Shown: positions 1 through 6,619 of the stretch, in pieces
Layout of the letters: each line of letters opens with the position of its first letter
Position numbering within the stretch: the stretch's first letter is position 1
NCBI GenBank assembly: GCA_043818095.1
Contig: JBDRGD010000060.1
Coordinates: 1 to 11,375 of the forward strand
Direction: 5' to 3'
Origin: JBDRGD01 sp043818095
GTDB lineage: Bacteria; Chloroflexota; Dehalococcoidia; Dehalococcoidales; RBG-16-60-22
Length of the DNA stretch: 11,375 nt
Made by a program: the position numbers and the translations under genes
The notes under the pieces: generated by a model
Seen by the model: only the letters and a program-made list of their open reading frames with translations
Databases searched by the model: none
Told to the model about the DNA's origin: nothing

Positions 1-157
1 TGATGATGACGGGCTCGTTCTCGGTCTCTTTGTACGATTCCGTCATGAGGTAGGCCCTCTCGGTGCATACCTCCGGCGGGACGATGACGCGCTCTCTCAG
101 CTTGCGCACTCTCTCGCTGACGGCAGGAGTCTTCCGTTTGACTTCGGATATCGTCAT
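1..157 (-). CDS. Glycyl radical enzyme (pyruvate formate-lyase-like), N-terminal part only
   Basis: The gene runs off the left edge, so only the first 52 codons are visible. The translated start contains RVRKLRERV, then PEVCTERAYLMTESYKETE. This arrangement is typical of the N-terminal PFL domain of glycyl radical enzymes (pyruvate formate-lyase, choline or diol lyases and their many relatives), where the ERA..TESYKETE stretch opens the domain. The catalytic Cys and the C-terminal glycyl-radical loop lie outside the window, so the substrate cannot be told. Such enzymes are cytoplasmic, act without oxygen and need a radical-SAM activase, which is not in view. The ATG start at 157 is well supported: a GGGGGAG Shine-Dalgarno lies about 7 nt upstream, and a TATAAT box lies at 233-238. 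It follows the Mo oxidoreductase gene in the same direction but probably has its own transcript. Confidence 0.82.
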   Translation of the reverse strand, partial: MTISEVKRKTPAVSERVRKLRERVIVPPEVCTERAYLMTESYKETENEPVII

Positions 158-205
158 TGTAAGTCTCCCCCTTTGCCCCAAGGGCATTCCTTACCGATGA
201 CACGC

Positions 206-223
206 CCGGAAAGCAGCTTCCGG
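206..223 (-). promoter_or_regulatory. Inverted repeat at the predicted 5' end of the glycyl radical enzyme mRNA
   Basis: CCGGAA (206-211) and TTCCGG (218-223) are a perfect 6-bp inverted repeat around a 6-nt loop. Overlapping it, TTCCGGAA (218-225) is itself a palindrome. It begins only a few bases downstream of the transcription start expected from the -10 box at 233-238. It could be an operator for a repressor or a hairpin that protects the mRNA 5' end. There is no T-tract after it, so it does not look like a terminator. Its function is inferred. Confidence 0.4.
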
Positions 224-232
224 AATATGGAA

Positions 233-262
233 ATTATACACCCGCGGCGTCACGGCACACAA
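233..262 (-). promoter_or_regulatory. Putative promoter of the glycyl radical enzyme gene
   Basis: Read on the minus strand, a perfect TATAAT (233-238) is preceded after 18 nt by a weak -35, TTGTGT (257-262). It would give a leader of about 70 nt containing the inverted repeat and the strong Shine-Dalgarno. The -10 is convincing and the -35 is poor, which would fit an activated promoter. Confidence 0.5.
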
Positions 263-293
263 GAAAGAGAAAGAACGGGGGCTCCACTCCCCG
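261..293 (-). terminator. Probable intrinsic terminator of the Mo oxidoreductase gene
   Basis: Two bases after the TAA of the Mo enzyme, the minus strand reads CGGGG, an 8-nt loop, CCCCG, then a pyrimidine run rich in T (TTCTTTCTCTTTCTT). The stem is short (5 bp, all GC) and the tract is interrupted by C, so termination may be partial. Its position between the two genes supports separate transcription units. Confidence 0.5.
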
Positions 294-294
294 A

Positions 295-2880
295 TTATTT
301 CCCCGGCTTCCCGCCCTTTTTCGTCACCTTCACCTTCACGCACAGGTCCAGGTTCAGGCTGACGGTATCGATATGGTCCCAGCTCAGCGGTATCAGCCAC
401 TCGGGGCAGACGCCCTTGTCCCGCTGGCTGGCGATGGGCAGGTGGCGGGACCAGTGCCCGCCCCCGCTGAGATAGGCGATGACCTCCGGGTGCAGCGCCT
501 CGGTGAGATAGGCGAGGCCTTCAATCCGGTGTCCCGTCCCCGCGGACTCGATTTCCAGCCGGTCGCCGTCCTTAATCCCCTTCCGGCGGGCGGTGTCCGC
601 GTTCAGGGCGATGCGGTGAATGTGCGGGTTCAGCCGGGAGATTTCATCCAGCCAGGGATTACCGAAGGTGGAAGTAAAGGTATGCACCGGCAGGCGGTAA
701 TAGATGCCATACAGGTCGAAGTCGGGGCGTTTTTCCTCGTGGGAGGCGCACGGCTTCCAGTCGGGCACGGGCTGGAAGTCCGCGGTATCGAAACCGGGGA
801 TGCCGGTTTCTTTCTTTATCTGCTCTATCTGCGACCCGGCCAGGGGGAAGTGCTCGTAGTAGATGGGCGCCCGGCCGGTGATGAAGGGACGCCAGTAGAC
901 CTCTTCCGTCTGCTTGGGCCAGTGTATCAGGCCGTGCTCCCGGAACCAGGCCAGCCCGCGCTCCGGCCCGAAATAGCCCTGCAGACGGCGGTCCACGATT
1001 TCCTCCCAGGTGTATTTCTGCGCCGGGTCGAGCTGGTAGGGCGCCTTGAAGTCGTAGAGCCGGTTCATGTGGGAGTACATGTCTCCCAGGATACCCAGCC
1101 TCTCCCCCAGCTCCAGCATGACCTCCTTGGCGGGACGGCGCTGGTAGAGCGGCGCCACCACCGGCTGGCGGAGGTGATAGGACCACTCGTCCACGGGGCC
1201 GAGGCTGCTCTGCCAGTCCGCCATCACGTCGAGCCGCTCCAGGTAGCAGGCGTCCGGCAGGACGATATCGGAAAATTCCGTAGACTCGTCCAGGAAAAGG
1301 CTGAAGGAGGCAGTGAAGATACCCTCCTTGAAAGCCTTCTCCATCTCACGCGGGTCGGCGATGCCCATCATGAAGTTGCCCCCCGCGTGCAGGAGAAACT
1401 CCGGTCGATAGGGTATCCCGTATTTCTCCGGTTCGGTGATGGCCCACGGCAAAAGGGGCGAGATGCCAGCGGTGGGCACGAGGTCGGTCATCCCCAACGT
1501 TTCCGGTTTTTTCGCCGCCGCCACGGGCCAGGGCAGGTGCCCGCTCCACGTCCCTGCCTGGAGCAGGCCGTCCGGCCCTGCGAAGGGGCTGTAAGCGGGC
1601 TCCCCGGTGTCCGGGTGCCCCAGAGAGCGGGAGTTCATACCGAGGACGCCGCCGGGGACGTTGTTCGCGCCCACTATCTCCGGCAGCAGCACCAGCGCCA
1701 TGTTGGTCAGGGCGGAATGGCGGTGGGCGGAAGCCCCACGGAACCACCCCACCGCCACCGGGCGGTAAGGCAGCTCCTTACCGTCGATGACGATCGTTTT
1801 CCCGATGCAGGCCGCCTCCCCGAACTCCCGCGCCAGCCGCCGGATGGTGGCGGGGGGAATCGTTGTTATCTCCGCCGCCATCTCCGGGGTGTATTTTTTC
1901 ACGTGCTCCCGGATGAGCGTGAACGCCGTCGTCGCTTTGACGCCCTCGACCGCATAGCTGCCCTCTAAAGCAATTTCTTTCATCCCGGGGGCGTCATAGG
2001 TCTTCGCCCGGCTGTCGGCGCTGTCCCACACCAGCGGTTTTAGCGTGGCTTTATCACGGACGTAATAGCCGTCGGTGCCGACCAGGTAGGGCCCGTTGGT
2101 GTTTTTCTTGAGGTGGGGAACGTCGTATATTCCATACTCGTTGAGCAGGAGGTTAACCATCGCCAGCGCCATGGCGGCGTCCGTCCCCGGGCGGATGGGC
2201 ACCCACTCGTCGGCGGACTGTCCGGCGACGCCCATCCAGGGCTCGACGACGACCTGTTTCATGCCCCGGACACGGGCGTCCGCCATCCGCGGCGCCATGC
2301 CGGTGACCGCGTAATAGGCGCCGAACCCGGCGGGACAGCCGAAGTTGAGGTAGTAGTTGACGTGTTGGGGGTCGGGCATCTTCGTCCAGGCGCAGTGCAT
2401 CATCCCGGAGAAGAGGTGCGCCCCGTTGCCGCAGTGTATCCCCGCCCCCGAGGGCAGATAGTTGGGGCTGCCGAAGGCGAAGGTAAAAGCCCGGGTCATG
2501 CGCCCGTAGTCCATGACGATGACGCTGGAAATCCCCAGCAGCTTACGGGGGTCGTCCGCCTTTATCTTGCGGAGCTTTTCCGTGATGGTGTCCAGCGCCT
2601 CGTCCCAGGTTATCTCCACCCATTGTGGGTCGATGCCGATGCCTTTTTCCGAGTTAGTGCGCTTCAGGGGGACGTTCACCCGGTTGGGGTCGTAGAGGAG
2701 CATGATGCCGCTCGCCCCCCGCGGACAGAGCCCCCCGCGTGTGGTCGGACAGTCCGGGTTACCCTCGATTTCCACCACCACGCCATCGACGCGGTGCACC
2801 CGTATCGCACACATGCTGAAGCAGATGTTGCAGGTGCTCTTTATCCAGACGTCCTCTTTAATCGATACGCCCTGTTTCAT
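295..2880 (-). CDS. Molybdopterin (bis-MGD) oxidoreductase, DMSO reductase superfamily, cytoplasmic catalytic subunit
   Basis: An 861-residue catalytic subunit of the DMSO-reductase superfamily. Residues 17-52 hold the N-terminal iron-sulfur motif C17-x2-C20-x3-C24-x27-C52, followed by PRG. The central Mo-cofactor domains follow. Around residue 137 is GSPN, then C150 in a GIHCGN context, the likely Mo ligand. The C-terminal molybdopterin-dinucleotide-binding domain spans roughly 721-861. There is no twin-arginine signal, so it should act in the cytoplasm. No electron-transfer [4Fe-4S] subunit or membrane anchor is next to it: upstream are a tRNA and a DedA gene, downstream a glycyl radical enzyme. 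The substrate is unknown. The residue after C20 is Phe, where acetylene hydratase has a catalytic Asp, which argues against that activity. ATG 2880 lacks a good Shine-Dalgarno but lies about 33 nt below a good promoter. Family assignment is firm; specificity is open. Confidence 0.93.
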   Translation of the reverse strand: MKQGVSIKEDVWIKSTCNICFSMCAIRVHRVDGVVVEIEGNPDCPTTRGGLCPRGASGIMLLYDPNRVNVPLKRTNSEKGIGIDPQWVEITWDEALDTITEKLRKIKADDPRKLLGISSVIVMDYGRMTRAFTFAFGSPNYLPSGAGIHCGNGAHLFSGMMHCAWTKMPDPQHVNYYLNFGCPAGFGAYYAVTGMAPRMADARVRGMKQVVVEPWMGVAGQSADEWVPIRPGTDAAMALAMVNLLLNEYGIYDVPHLKKNTNGPYLVGTDGYYVRDKATLKPLVWDSADSRAKTYDAPGMKEIALEGSYAVEGVKATTAFTLIREHVKKYTPEMAAEITTIPPATIRRLAREFGEAACIGKTIVIDGKELPYRPVAVGWFRGASAHRHSALTNMALVLLPEIVGANNVPGGVLGMNSRSLGHPDTGEPAYSPFAGPDGLLQAGTWSGHLPWPVAAAKKPETLGMTDLVPTAGISPLLPWAITEPEKYGIPYRPEFLLHAGGNFMMGIADPREMEKAFKEGIFTASFSLFLDESTEFSDIVLPDACYLERLDVMADWQSSLGPVDEWSYHLRQPVVAPLYQRRPAKEVMLELGERLGILGDMYSHMNRLYDFKAPYQLDPAQKYTWEEIVDRRLQGYFGPERGLAWFREHGLIHWPKQTEEVYWRPFITGRAPIYYEHFPLAGSQIEQIKKETGIPGFDTADFQPVPDWKPCASHEEKRPDFDLYGIYYRLPVHTFTSTFGNPWLDEISRLNPHIHRIALNADTARRKGIKDGDRLEIESAGTGHRIEGLAYLTEALHPEVIAYLSGGGHWSRHLPIASQRDKGVCPEWLIPLSWDHIDTVSLNLDLCVKVKVTKKGGKPGK

Positions 2881-2919
2881 TTCGCGGCGACAGTCCGGTA
2901 ACGCGGGTTATAATGGTTA

Positions 2920-2949
2920 ACTATAGCAGAACCCCCGACGGCCTGCCAA
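2920..2949 (-). promoter_or_regulatory. Putative promoter of the Mo oxidoreductase gene
   Basis: On the minus strand, TTGGCA (2944-2949) is separated by 18 nt from TATAGT (2920-2925), and a TG one base upstream makes it an extended -10 (TGCTATAGT). Both boxes match the sigma-70 consensus at 5 of 6 positions. The expected start, near 2913, leaves a leader of about 33 nt. Confidence 0.6.
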
Positions 2950-3059
2950 CCGCGGTGAATGCTCGAGGCATGAGGTAGTTGCATGGGCGGAATTGTTCCG
3001 TCGGAAGTAGACTCGGAGAGCTGTCCCGGTTTGCAAATGGTCTCGGAAATGAATTAGAA

Positions 3060-3132
3060 TGCCCCCAATGGAATTCGAATCCATGTTACCGGCTTGAAAG
3101 GCCGGTGTCCTAGGCCACTAGACGATGGGGGC
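3060..3132 (-). tRNA. tRNA-Glu (anticodon TTC)
   Basis: On the minus strand the acceptor arms GCCCCCA and TGGGGGC pair over 7 bp. The anticodon stem CCGGC/GCCGG carries the loop CTTTCAA with anticodon TTC, which reads GAA/GAG. The T arm is TGGAT-TCGAATT-type with a standard TTCGAAT core. The discriminator is A at 3060. The next bases are TTC, so the 3' CCA is not encoded and must be added after transcription, unlike the other tRNAs here. A promoter lies at 3144-3173. Confidence 0.96.
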
Positions 3133-3143
3133 GCACGGATAAG

Positions 3144-3173
3144 AGTATATCAGAAAAGGCTTTCCCCGGACAA
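3144..3173 (-). promoter_or_regulatory. Putative promoter of tRNA-Glu
   Basis: On the minus strand, TTGTCC (3168-3173) lies 18 nt before TATACT (3144-3149), which ends 11 nt before the first base of the tRNA. The -10 matches the consensus at 5 of 6 positions and the -35 at 4 of 6. Confidence 0.55.
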
Positions 3174-3195
3174 CTGCGGAATCAAGTATCAGTAA

Positions 3196-3810
3196 ATGGC
3201 CGACGCAGACGAAACGAGAGCGGGAGTGGCAGGGATATGGCGAAGGCTGCAACAGCGGCTGGTCCCGCTGCTGGGCCTGGTGGCGGTGATTGCCATTACG
3301 GTGGGGCTTTTCCTGTACGGGCGGGATACTTCCCGTATCATTGCCTTCAAGAACTACCAGTACCTGGGCGCTTTTCTTATCAGCTTAATCGGGAACGCCA
3401 CCATTCTCCTGCCGGGCATCGTCCTGCCCATTCTCTCCGGTCTTGGTGTTCTTTTCTACCAGACTGACGGTCTGGTGGGTCCCCTGCTGGTGGGGTTGTC
3501 CGGGAGCGTGGGTGCTGCCATCGGGGAGATGGTGGGCTACCTGGCGGGCTTTTCCGGCCGTAAAATCCTGGTGGGCAACCGGCGCTACCGGCAGATTATG
3601 GGCCAGGTCGAACGCTGGGGCGGACTGGCAATCTTCGTGCTGGCGCTGGTGCCGCTGTTCTTTGACCTGGTGGGCATCGCCGCCGGGGCGCTGCGTTTCC
3701 CCCTGTGGAAGTTTCTCCTCTTCTGCTGGCTGGGCAGGGCCGTGCTTTACGTGACGGCGGTGACCCTGGCGGCGATGGGCCTGAATAGCGTCTTTCCCGT
3801 GTTTCCCTAG
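3196..3810 (+). CDS. DedA/VTT (SNARE-associated, TVP38-like) family membrane protein
   Basis: A 204-residue integral membrane protein. After a charged, cytoplasmic N-terminus of about 20 residues come a transmembrane segment (about 23-42) and a second hydrophobic region (about 55-85). The VTT/DedA core follows: a GxxIGExxGYLxGFxGRK block around 105-125 and an FxLALVPLFFDLVGIAAG block around 147-165. Final hydrophobic segments end near residue 200. DedA-type proteins are linked to membrane homeostasis and lipid (undecaprenyl phosphate or phospholipid) translocation. Which role applies here cannot be read from the sequence. The ATG at 3196 has no clear Shine-Dalgarno (AGTATCAGTAA precedes it) and I see no strong promoter. 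The gene is divergent from tRNA-Glu. Its TAG stop overlaps the TAG of the opposing MFS gene in a shared CTAG. Confidence 0.85.
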   Translation: MADADETRAGVAGIWRRLQQRLVPLLGLVAVIAITVGLFLYGRDTSRIIAFKNYQYLGAFLISLIGNATILLPGIVLPILSGLGVLFYQTDGLVGPLLVGLSGSVGAAIGEMVGYLAGFSGRKILVGNRRYRQIMGQVERWGGLAIFVLALVPLFFDLVGIAAGALRFPLWKFLLFCWLGRAVLYVTAVTLAAMGLNSVFPVFP

Positions 3811-5081
3811 CGCCGGGCGCCGATTCGGGTAATCAGTAACGCGCCGAGGACGAAATAGCCAAAGCACGCCAGCAGCATTACCTGGTAGCCCAGTGTCCCG
3901 TCCTGCCGGTTGAGCACGTCGATCAGCGGACCGATAAGGCGCGCCAGCGCCGCCCCGCCCGCCGTCGCCATATTCGCCAGCCCCAGGAAGCGCGCCCCCT
4001 CTCTTTCCGGGAGGAGGTCGTTGGCGAGCGCCCAGTTGCTGCTGTTGAACGCGCCGATGGCCAGGCCGATGACCCCGGCGGCCAGCAGGGTGGGCACATA
4101 TTGCTGGGTGAGAAAGATGATGCCGATGCCCGCCGCGCCCAGCAGGCTGCTGGCGATGTTCACGGGCCTGCGCCCCAGCCGGTCTGCGAGGTGCCCGGCG
4201 GGATAGACGATCACGAACATCCCCGCCACCGCAATCAGGGAGAAGCGGGCGGTGGCTTCCGCGGGACTGGTCACGCCGATGACGTCCCGCAGGAAATTCA
4301 GGGCGAACTGCTGGATGGTGGTGAAACCCATGAAGACCAGGAGGCGGGAGCCGAGGAACCAGGCGAAGTCGCGGTGCTTCCTGAGGTCGATGCGGAAGGC
4401 ATCGCGCAGCGCCGTCAGCAGGGGCGGCGGAGGGCCGCCGGTCAGCGGGTTTTCCCGGACCAGCATCATCGTGGCCATCATGGCGATGAGCAGGGTAAGC
4501 CCCAGCGCCCCCAGCGCGAACCACAGCCAGGCCGCCGACCCGGAGAGGAAATAGCGGTCCATCAGCAGCGCCACGGGGTAAATCAGGGCGACACCCCCGG
4601 CAACTTCAAGGAAGCTCTTCACCCCGGAAGCACGGCCCCTTTTCCCGGCGGGCACCATGTCCGGGATAAAACCCTGGTAAGGTCCCTGCGCCGCGTTGGT
4701 GCTGACCTGGAGCAGCGCGTAGGCGAGGAAAAGCACCAGGTAGCTGCCCGCCAGGCCGAGGCCGGGGAGCAAGACCAGCGCCGCCACGGTGCCGAAGAGA
4801 ATGTAGGGTCGGCGTTTGCCCCAGCGCCACGGCGCGCGGTCGGAGGCGGCGCCCGCCAGGGGCTGCACCAGCATGCCCAGCACCAGCCCGGCGAAGGTCA
4901 GCAAGCCGAGGTAGGTGTTTTTCTGCGCCTCCGGCACGAAGTCCAGTATCCGCAGGGGTAGAATAACGGTGTGCAGGCTCTGCCACAGGGCGGTAATGGC
5001 AAAGCCGAAGATGGTAATCTTGAAGTAATCCCGGCGGCGGAACCCCGTGATATTTCCGGCGGCGTCAGCTTGCGCGGTCAT
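3807..5081 (-). CDS. Major facilitator superfamily (MFS) transporter
   Basis: A 424-residue protein with about 12 hydrophobic segments, the usual MFS size. The loop between helices 2 and 3 carries a motif-A-like GAASDRAPWRWGKRRP (about residues 78-93). The second half repeats it as GHLADRLGRRP (about 315-325), the expected internal duplication. The first copy, with its extra APWRW insertion before GKRRP, resembles sugar-cation (GPH/SLC45-like) symporters. That is only a hint, and the substrate is unknown. The ATG at 5081 has no Shine-Dalgarno. The upstream extended -10 box (5090-5098) would place the transcript start one or two bases before it, so the mRNA may be leaderless. It is divergent from the pab operon and convergent with the DedA gene. 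Neither neighbour points to a substrate. Confidence 0.88.
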   Translation of the reverse strand: MTAQADAAGNITGFRRRDYFKITIFGFAITALWQSLHTVILPLRILDFVPEAQKNTYLGLLTFAGLVLGMLVQPLAGAASDRAPWRWGKRRPYILFGTVAALVLLPGLGLAGSYLVLFLAYALLQVSTNAAQGPYQGFIPDMVPAGKRGRASGVKSFLEVAGGVALIYPVALLMDRYFLSGSAAWLWFALGALGLTLLIAMMATMMLVRENPLTGGPPPPLLTALRDAFRIDLRKHRDFAWFLGSRLLVFMGFTTIQQFALNFLRDVIGVTSPAEATARFSLIAVAGMFVIVYPAGHLADRLGRRPVNIASSLLGAAGIGIIFLTQQYVPTLLAAGVIGLAIGAFNSSNWALANDLLPEREGARFLGLANMATAGGAALARLIGPLIDVLNRQDGTLGYQVMLLACFGYFVLGALLITRIGARR

Positions 5082-5089
5082 TGTTTTTC

Positions 5090-5118
5090 AGCATAGCAGA
5101 GCAGGCGCGCGGAGGCAA
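5090..5118 (-). promoter_or_regulatory. Putative promoter of the MFS transporter gene, leaderless type
   Basis: On the minus strand, TTGCCT (5113-5118), a 17-nt spacer and TATGCT (5090-5095) with an upstream TG (extended -10, TGCTATGCT). Only 8 nt separate the -10 from the ATG at 5081, so transcription would begin essentially at the start codon. Confidence 0.45.
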
Positions 5119-5123
5119 GCCGC

Positions 5124-5152
5124 TTTATCCGGAAGGAATATCGGTATATAAT
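5124..5152 (+). promoter_or_regulatory. Putative promoter of the pabBAC operon
   Basis: A perfect TATAAT (5147-5152) follows a poor -35, TTTATC (5124-5129), after 17 nt. The expected start, near 5159, gives a leader of only about a dozen bases. This box rules against any translation start upstream of it, such as the in-frame TTG at 5081. Confidence 0.5.
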
Positions 5153-5170
5153 TATCGGTGTGAGCCGGAG

Positions 5171-6619
5171 ATGAAAACTGCCAGGCGTTATCCCTTAATC
5201 GCTGAGGTCAATCCCCCGTACAGCGCTGCGGAACTGTCCGCCCTTTTCCAGGACCGCCCCTTCGCTTTTTTCCTGGACAGCGGCATGGACCCCGGAAAGC
5301 TGGGAAGGTTCTCTTTCCTGGGGAGCGACCCCTTCCTGGTGGTGCGCAGCCGCGGGGAAGAAATCACCCTGCTCCGGGACGGCGCGGCGGAGACGCGGCG
5401 GGGCAATCCTTTCGATATTCTCGGGGAGCTGCTGAAGGTCTACGCCCTGGACCGGGACCCGGACCTGCCGCCGCTGGCGGGCGGGGTAGTGGGCTATCTC
5501 AGCTACGACCTCGGGCACTTCATGGAGAAGCTGCCCGGCCGGGCGCGCGACGATTTACAGCTGCCGGAGAGCTATTTGTCGTTCTACGACGTTGTCCTTT
5601 GCTTCGACCACCAGACCGGAAAAACGTGCCTCGTCAGCAGCGGTTTCCCGGAACTGGACGAGGAACGGCGACTGCGGCGGGCGCGGGAGCGTTTACACGA
5701 GACGGAAAGCCGCCTGAAGGCTTTTAAAAACACCACCTCCCCCCGGGAGAAGAATGTAGCTTACGAGGGGTTGGTGCTCCGCTCCAATTTCTCCCACGAA
5801 AACTACCTGCGGGCGGTGGCCGCCGCCCGGGAGTATATCTGTGCCGGGGACATCTTCCAGGTCAACCTCTCCCAGCGCCTCGCGGCGGACCCGCGGATAC
5901 CCCCCTACGAGCTTTACCGCAGGCTGCGCCAGCTGAATCCCGCCCCCTTCGCCGCCTATCTGGACCTGGACGGGGTGCAGGTGGTCAGCGCTTCCCCGGA
6001 GCGCTTTCTCAGGGTCACCGGGGACATGGTGGAGACCCGCCCCATCAAGGGGACGCGCCCCCGCGGGCAGACCCCACAGGAGGACCGCCGCAACGCCCGC
6101 CAGCTCCTTTCCAGCCTGAAGGACCGCGCCGAGAACGTCATGATTGTCGACCTGGAGCGGAACGACATCGGGCGGGTCTGCCGCTACGGCACGGTGAAAG
6201 TCACCGAGCTGGCGGTGCTGGAGACCTTCCCCACCGTGTTTCACCTGACCTCCACGGTGGTGGGGCAGCTTTCCCCCGGCAAGGACCGCATCGACTTGCT
6301 AAAGGCGACCTTCCCCGGCGGTTCGATTACCGGCGCGCCCAAGGTGCGGGCGATGGAGATTATCGACGAACTGGAGCCGACCCGGCGCAGCGTCTATACC
6401 GGCTCGCTGGGCTACTTCAGCTTCGACGGCGGGATGGACCTGAACATCGTCATCCGCACCTTCATTATCAAGGGGCAGCGGGCTTATTTCCAGGCGGGGG
6501 GCGGCATCGTCTACGATTCCGAGCCCCAGTCGGAATATGACGAGACGCTGGACAAGGCGCGCGCCCTGATACGGGCGCTGGGGCTCTCCAGCGAGGTCGT
6601 CGTGGAGGCGGCGCCGTGA
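5171..6619 (+). CDS. pabB: Aminodeoxychorismate synthase component I (PabB)
   Basis: A 482-residue chorismate-binding enzyme that, with PabA-supplied ammonia, converts chorismate to 4-amino-4-deoxychorismate for folate synthesis in the cytoplasm. The N-terminal domain (about 5-150) includes FFLDSG near 34 and GRFSFLGSDP near 45. The catalytic domain (about 205-475) shows SASPERF (273-279), TRPIKGTRPRG (289-299), DLERNDIGR (327-335), FPGGSITGAPK (381-391) and GGGIVYDS (443-450). The PIKGT motif has Lys (K293), the PabB-type nucleophile, where anthranilate synthase TrpE normally has PIAGT. This and the pabC neighbour favour PabB over TrpE. I start at ATG 5171: the possible TTG at 5081 lies upstream of the TATAAT box, and residues before 5171 do not look like the family. 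A GGAG abuts the ATG, too close to be a normal Shine-Dalgarno. The stop overlaps the pabA start by 4 bp. Confidence 0.93.
   Translation: MKTARRYPLIAEVNPPYSAAELSALFQDRPFAFFLDSGMDPGKLGRFSFLGSDPFLVVRSRGEEITLLRDGAAETRRGNPFDILGELLKVYALDRDPDLPPLAGGVVGYLSYDLGHFMEKLPGRARDDLQLPESYLSFYDVVLCFDHQTGKTCLVSSGFPELDEERRLRRARERLHETESRLKAFKNTTSPREKNVAYEGLVLRSNFSHENYLRAVAAAREYICAGDIFQVNLSQRLAADPRIPPYELYRRLRQLNPAPFAAYLDLDGVQVVSASPERFLRVTGDMVETRPIKGTRPRGQTPQEDRRNARQLLSSLKDRAENVMIVDLERNDIGRVCRYGTVKVTELAVLETFPTVFHLTSTVVGQLSPGKDRIDLLKATFPGGSITGAPKVRAMEIIDELEPTRRSVYTGSLGYFSFDGGMDLNIVIRTFIIKGQRAYFQAGGGIVYDSEPQSEYDETLDKARALIRALGLSSEVVVEAAP

Noticed and set aside
373..1968. 531-codon open frame on the plus strand, opposite the Mo oxidoreductase
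   Set aside because: It is the GC-rich shadow of a clearly conserved gene. It has no recognisable domain and is rich in Arg, Gly, Val and Pro, as antisense frames in such DNA are.
2881..3059. Possible small RNA or gene between the Mo enzyme and tRNA-Glu
   Set aside because: Apart from the Mo enzyme promoter I see no conserved frame with a ribosome-binding site and no strong hairpin or terminator.
3385..4961. Long frames overlapping the DedA and MFS genes in other frames
   Set aside because: They read through two genes with clear families. Their products are Arg/Pro/His-rich and lack membrane segments or motifs.
5081..5170. Longer PabB starting at the TTG at 5081
   Set aside because: The extra 30 residues lie across the TATAAT box and overlap the MFS start; the family-like sequence begins at the ATG at 5171.
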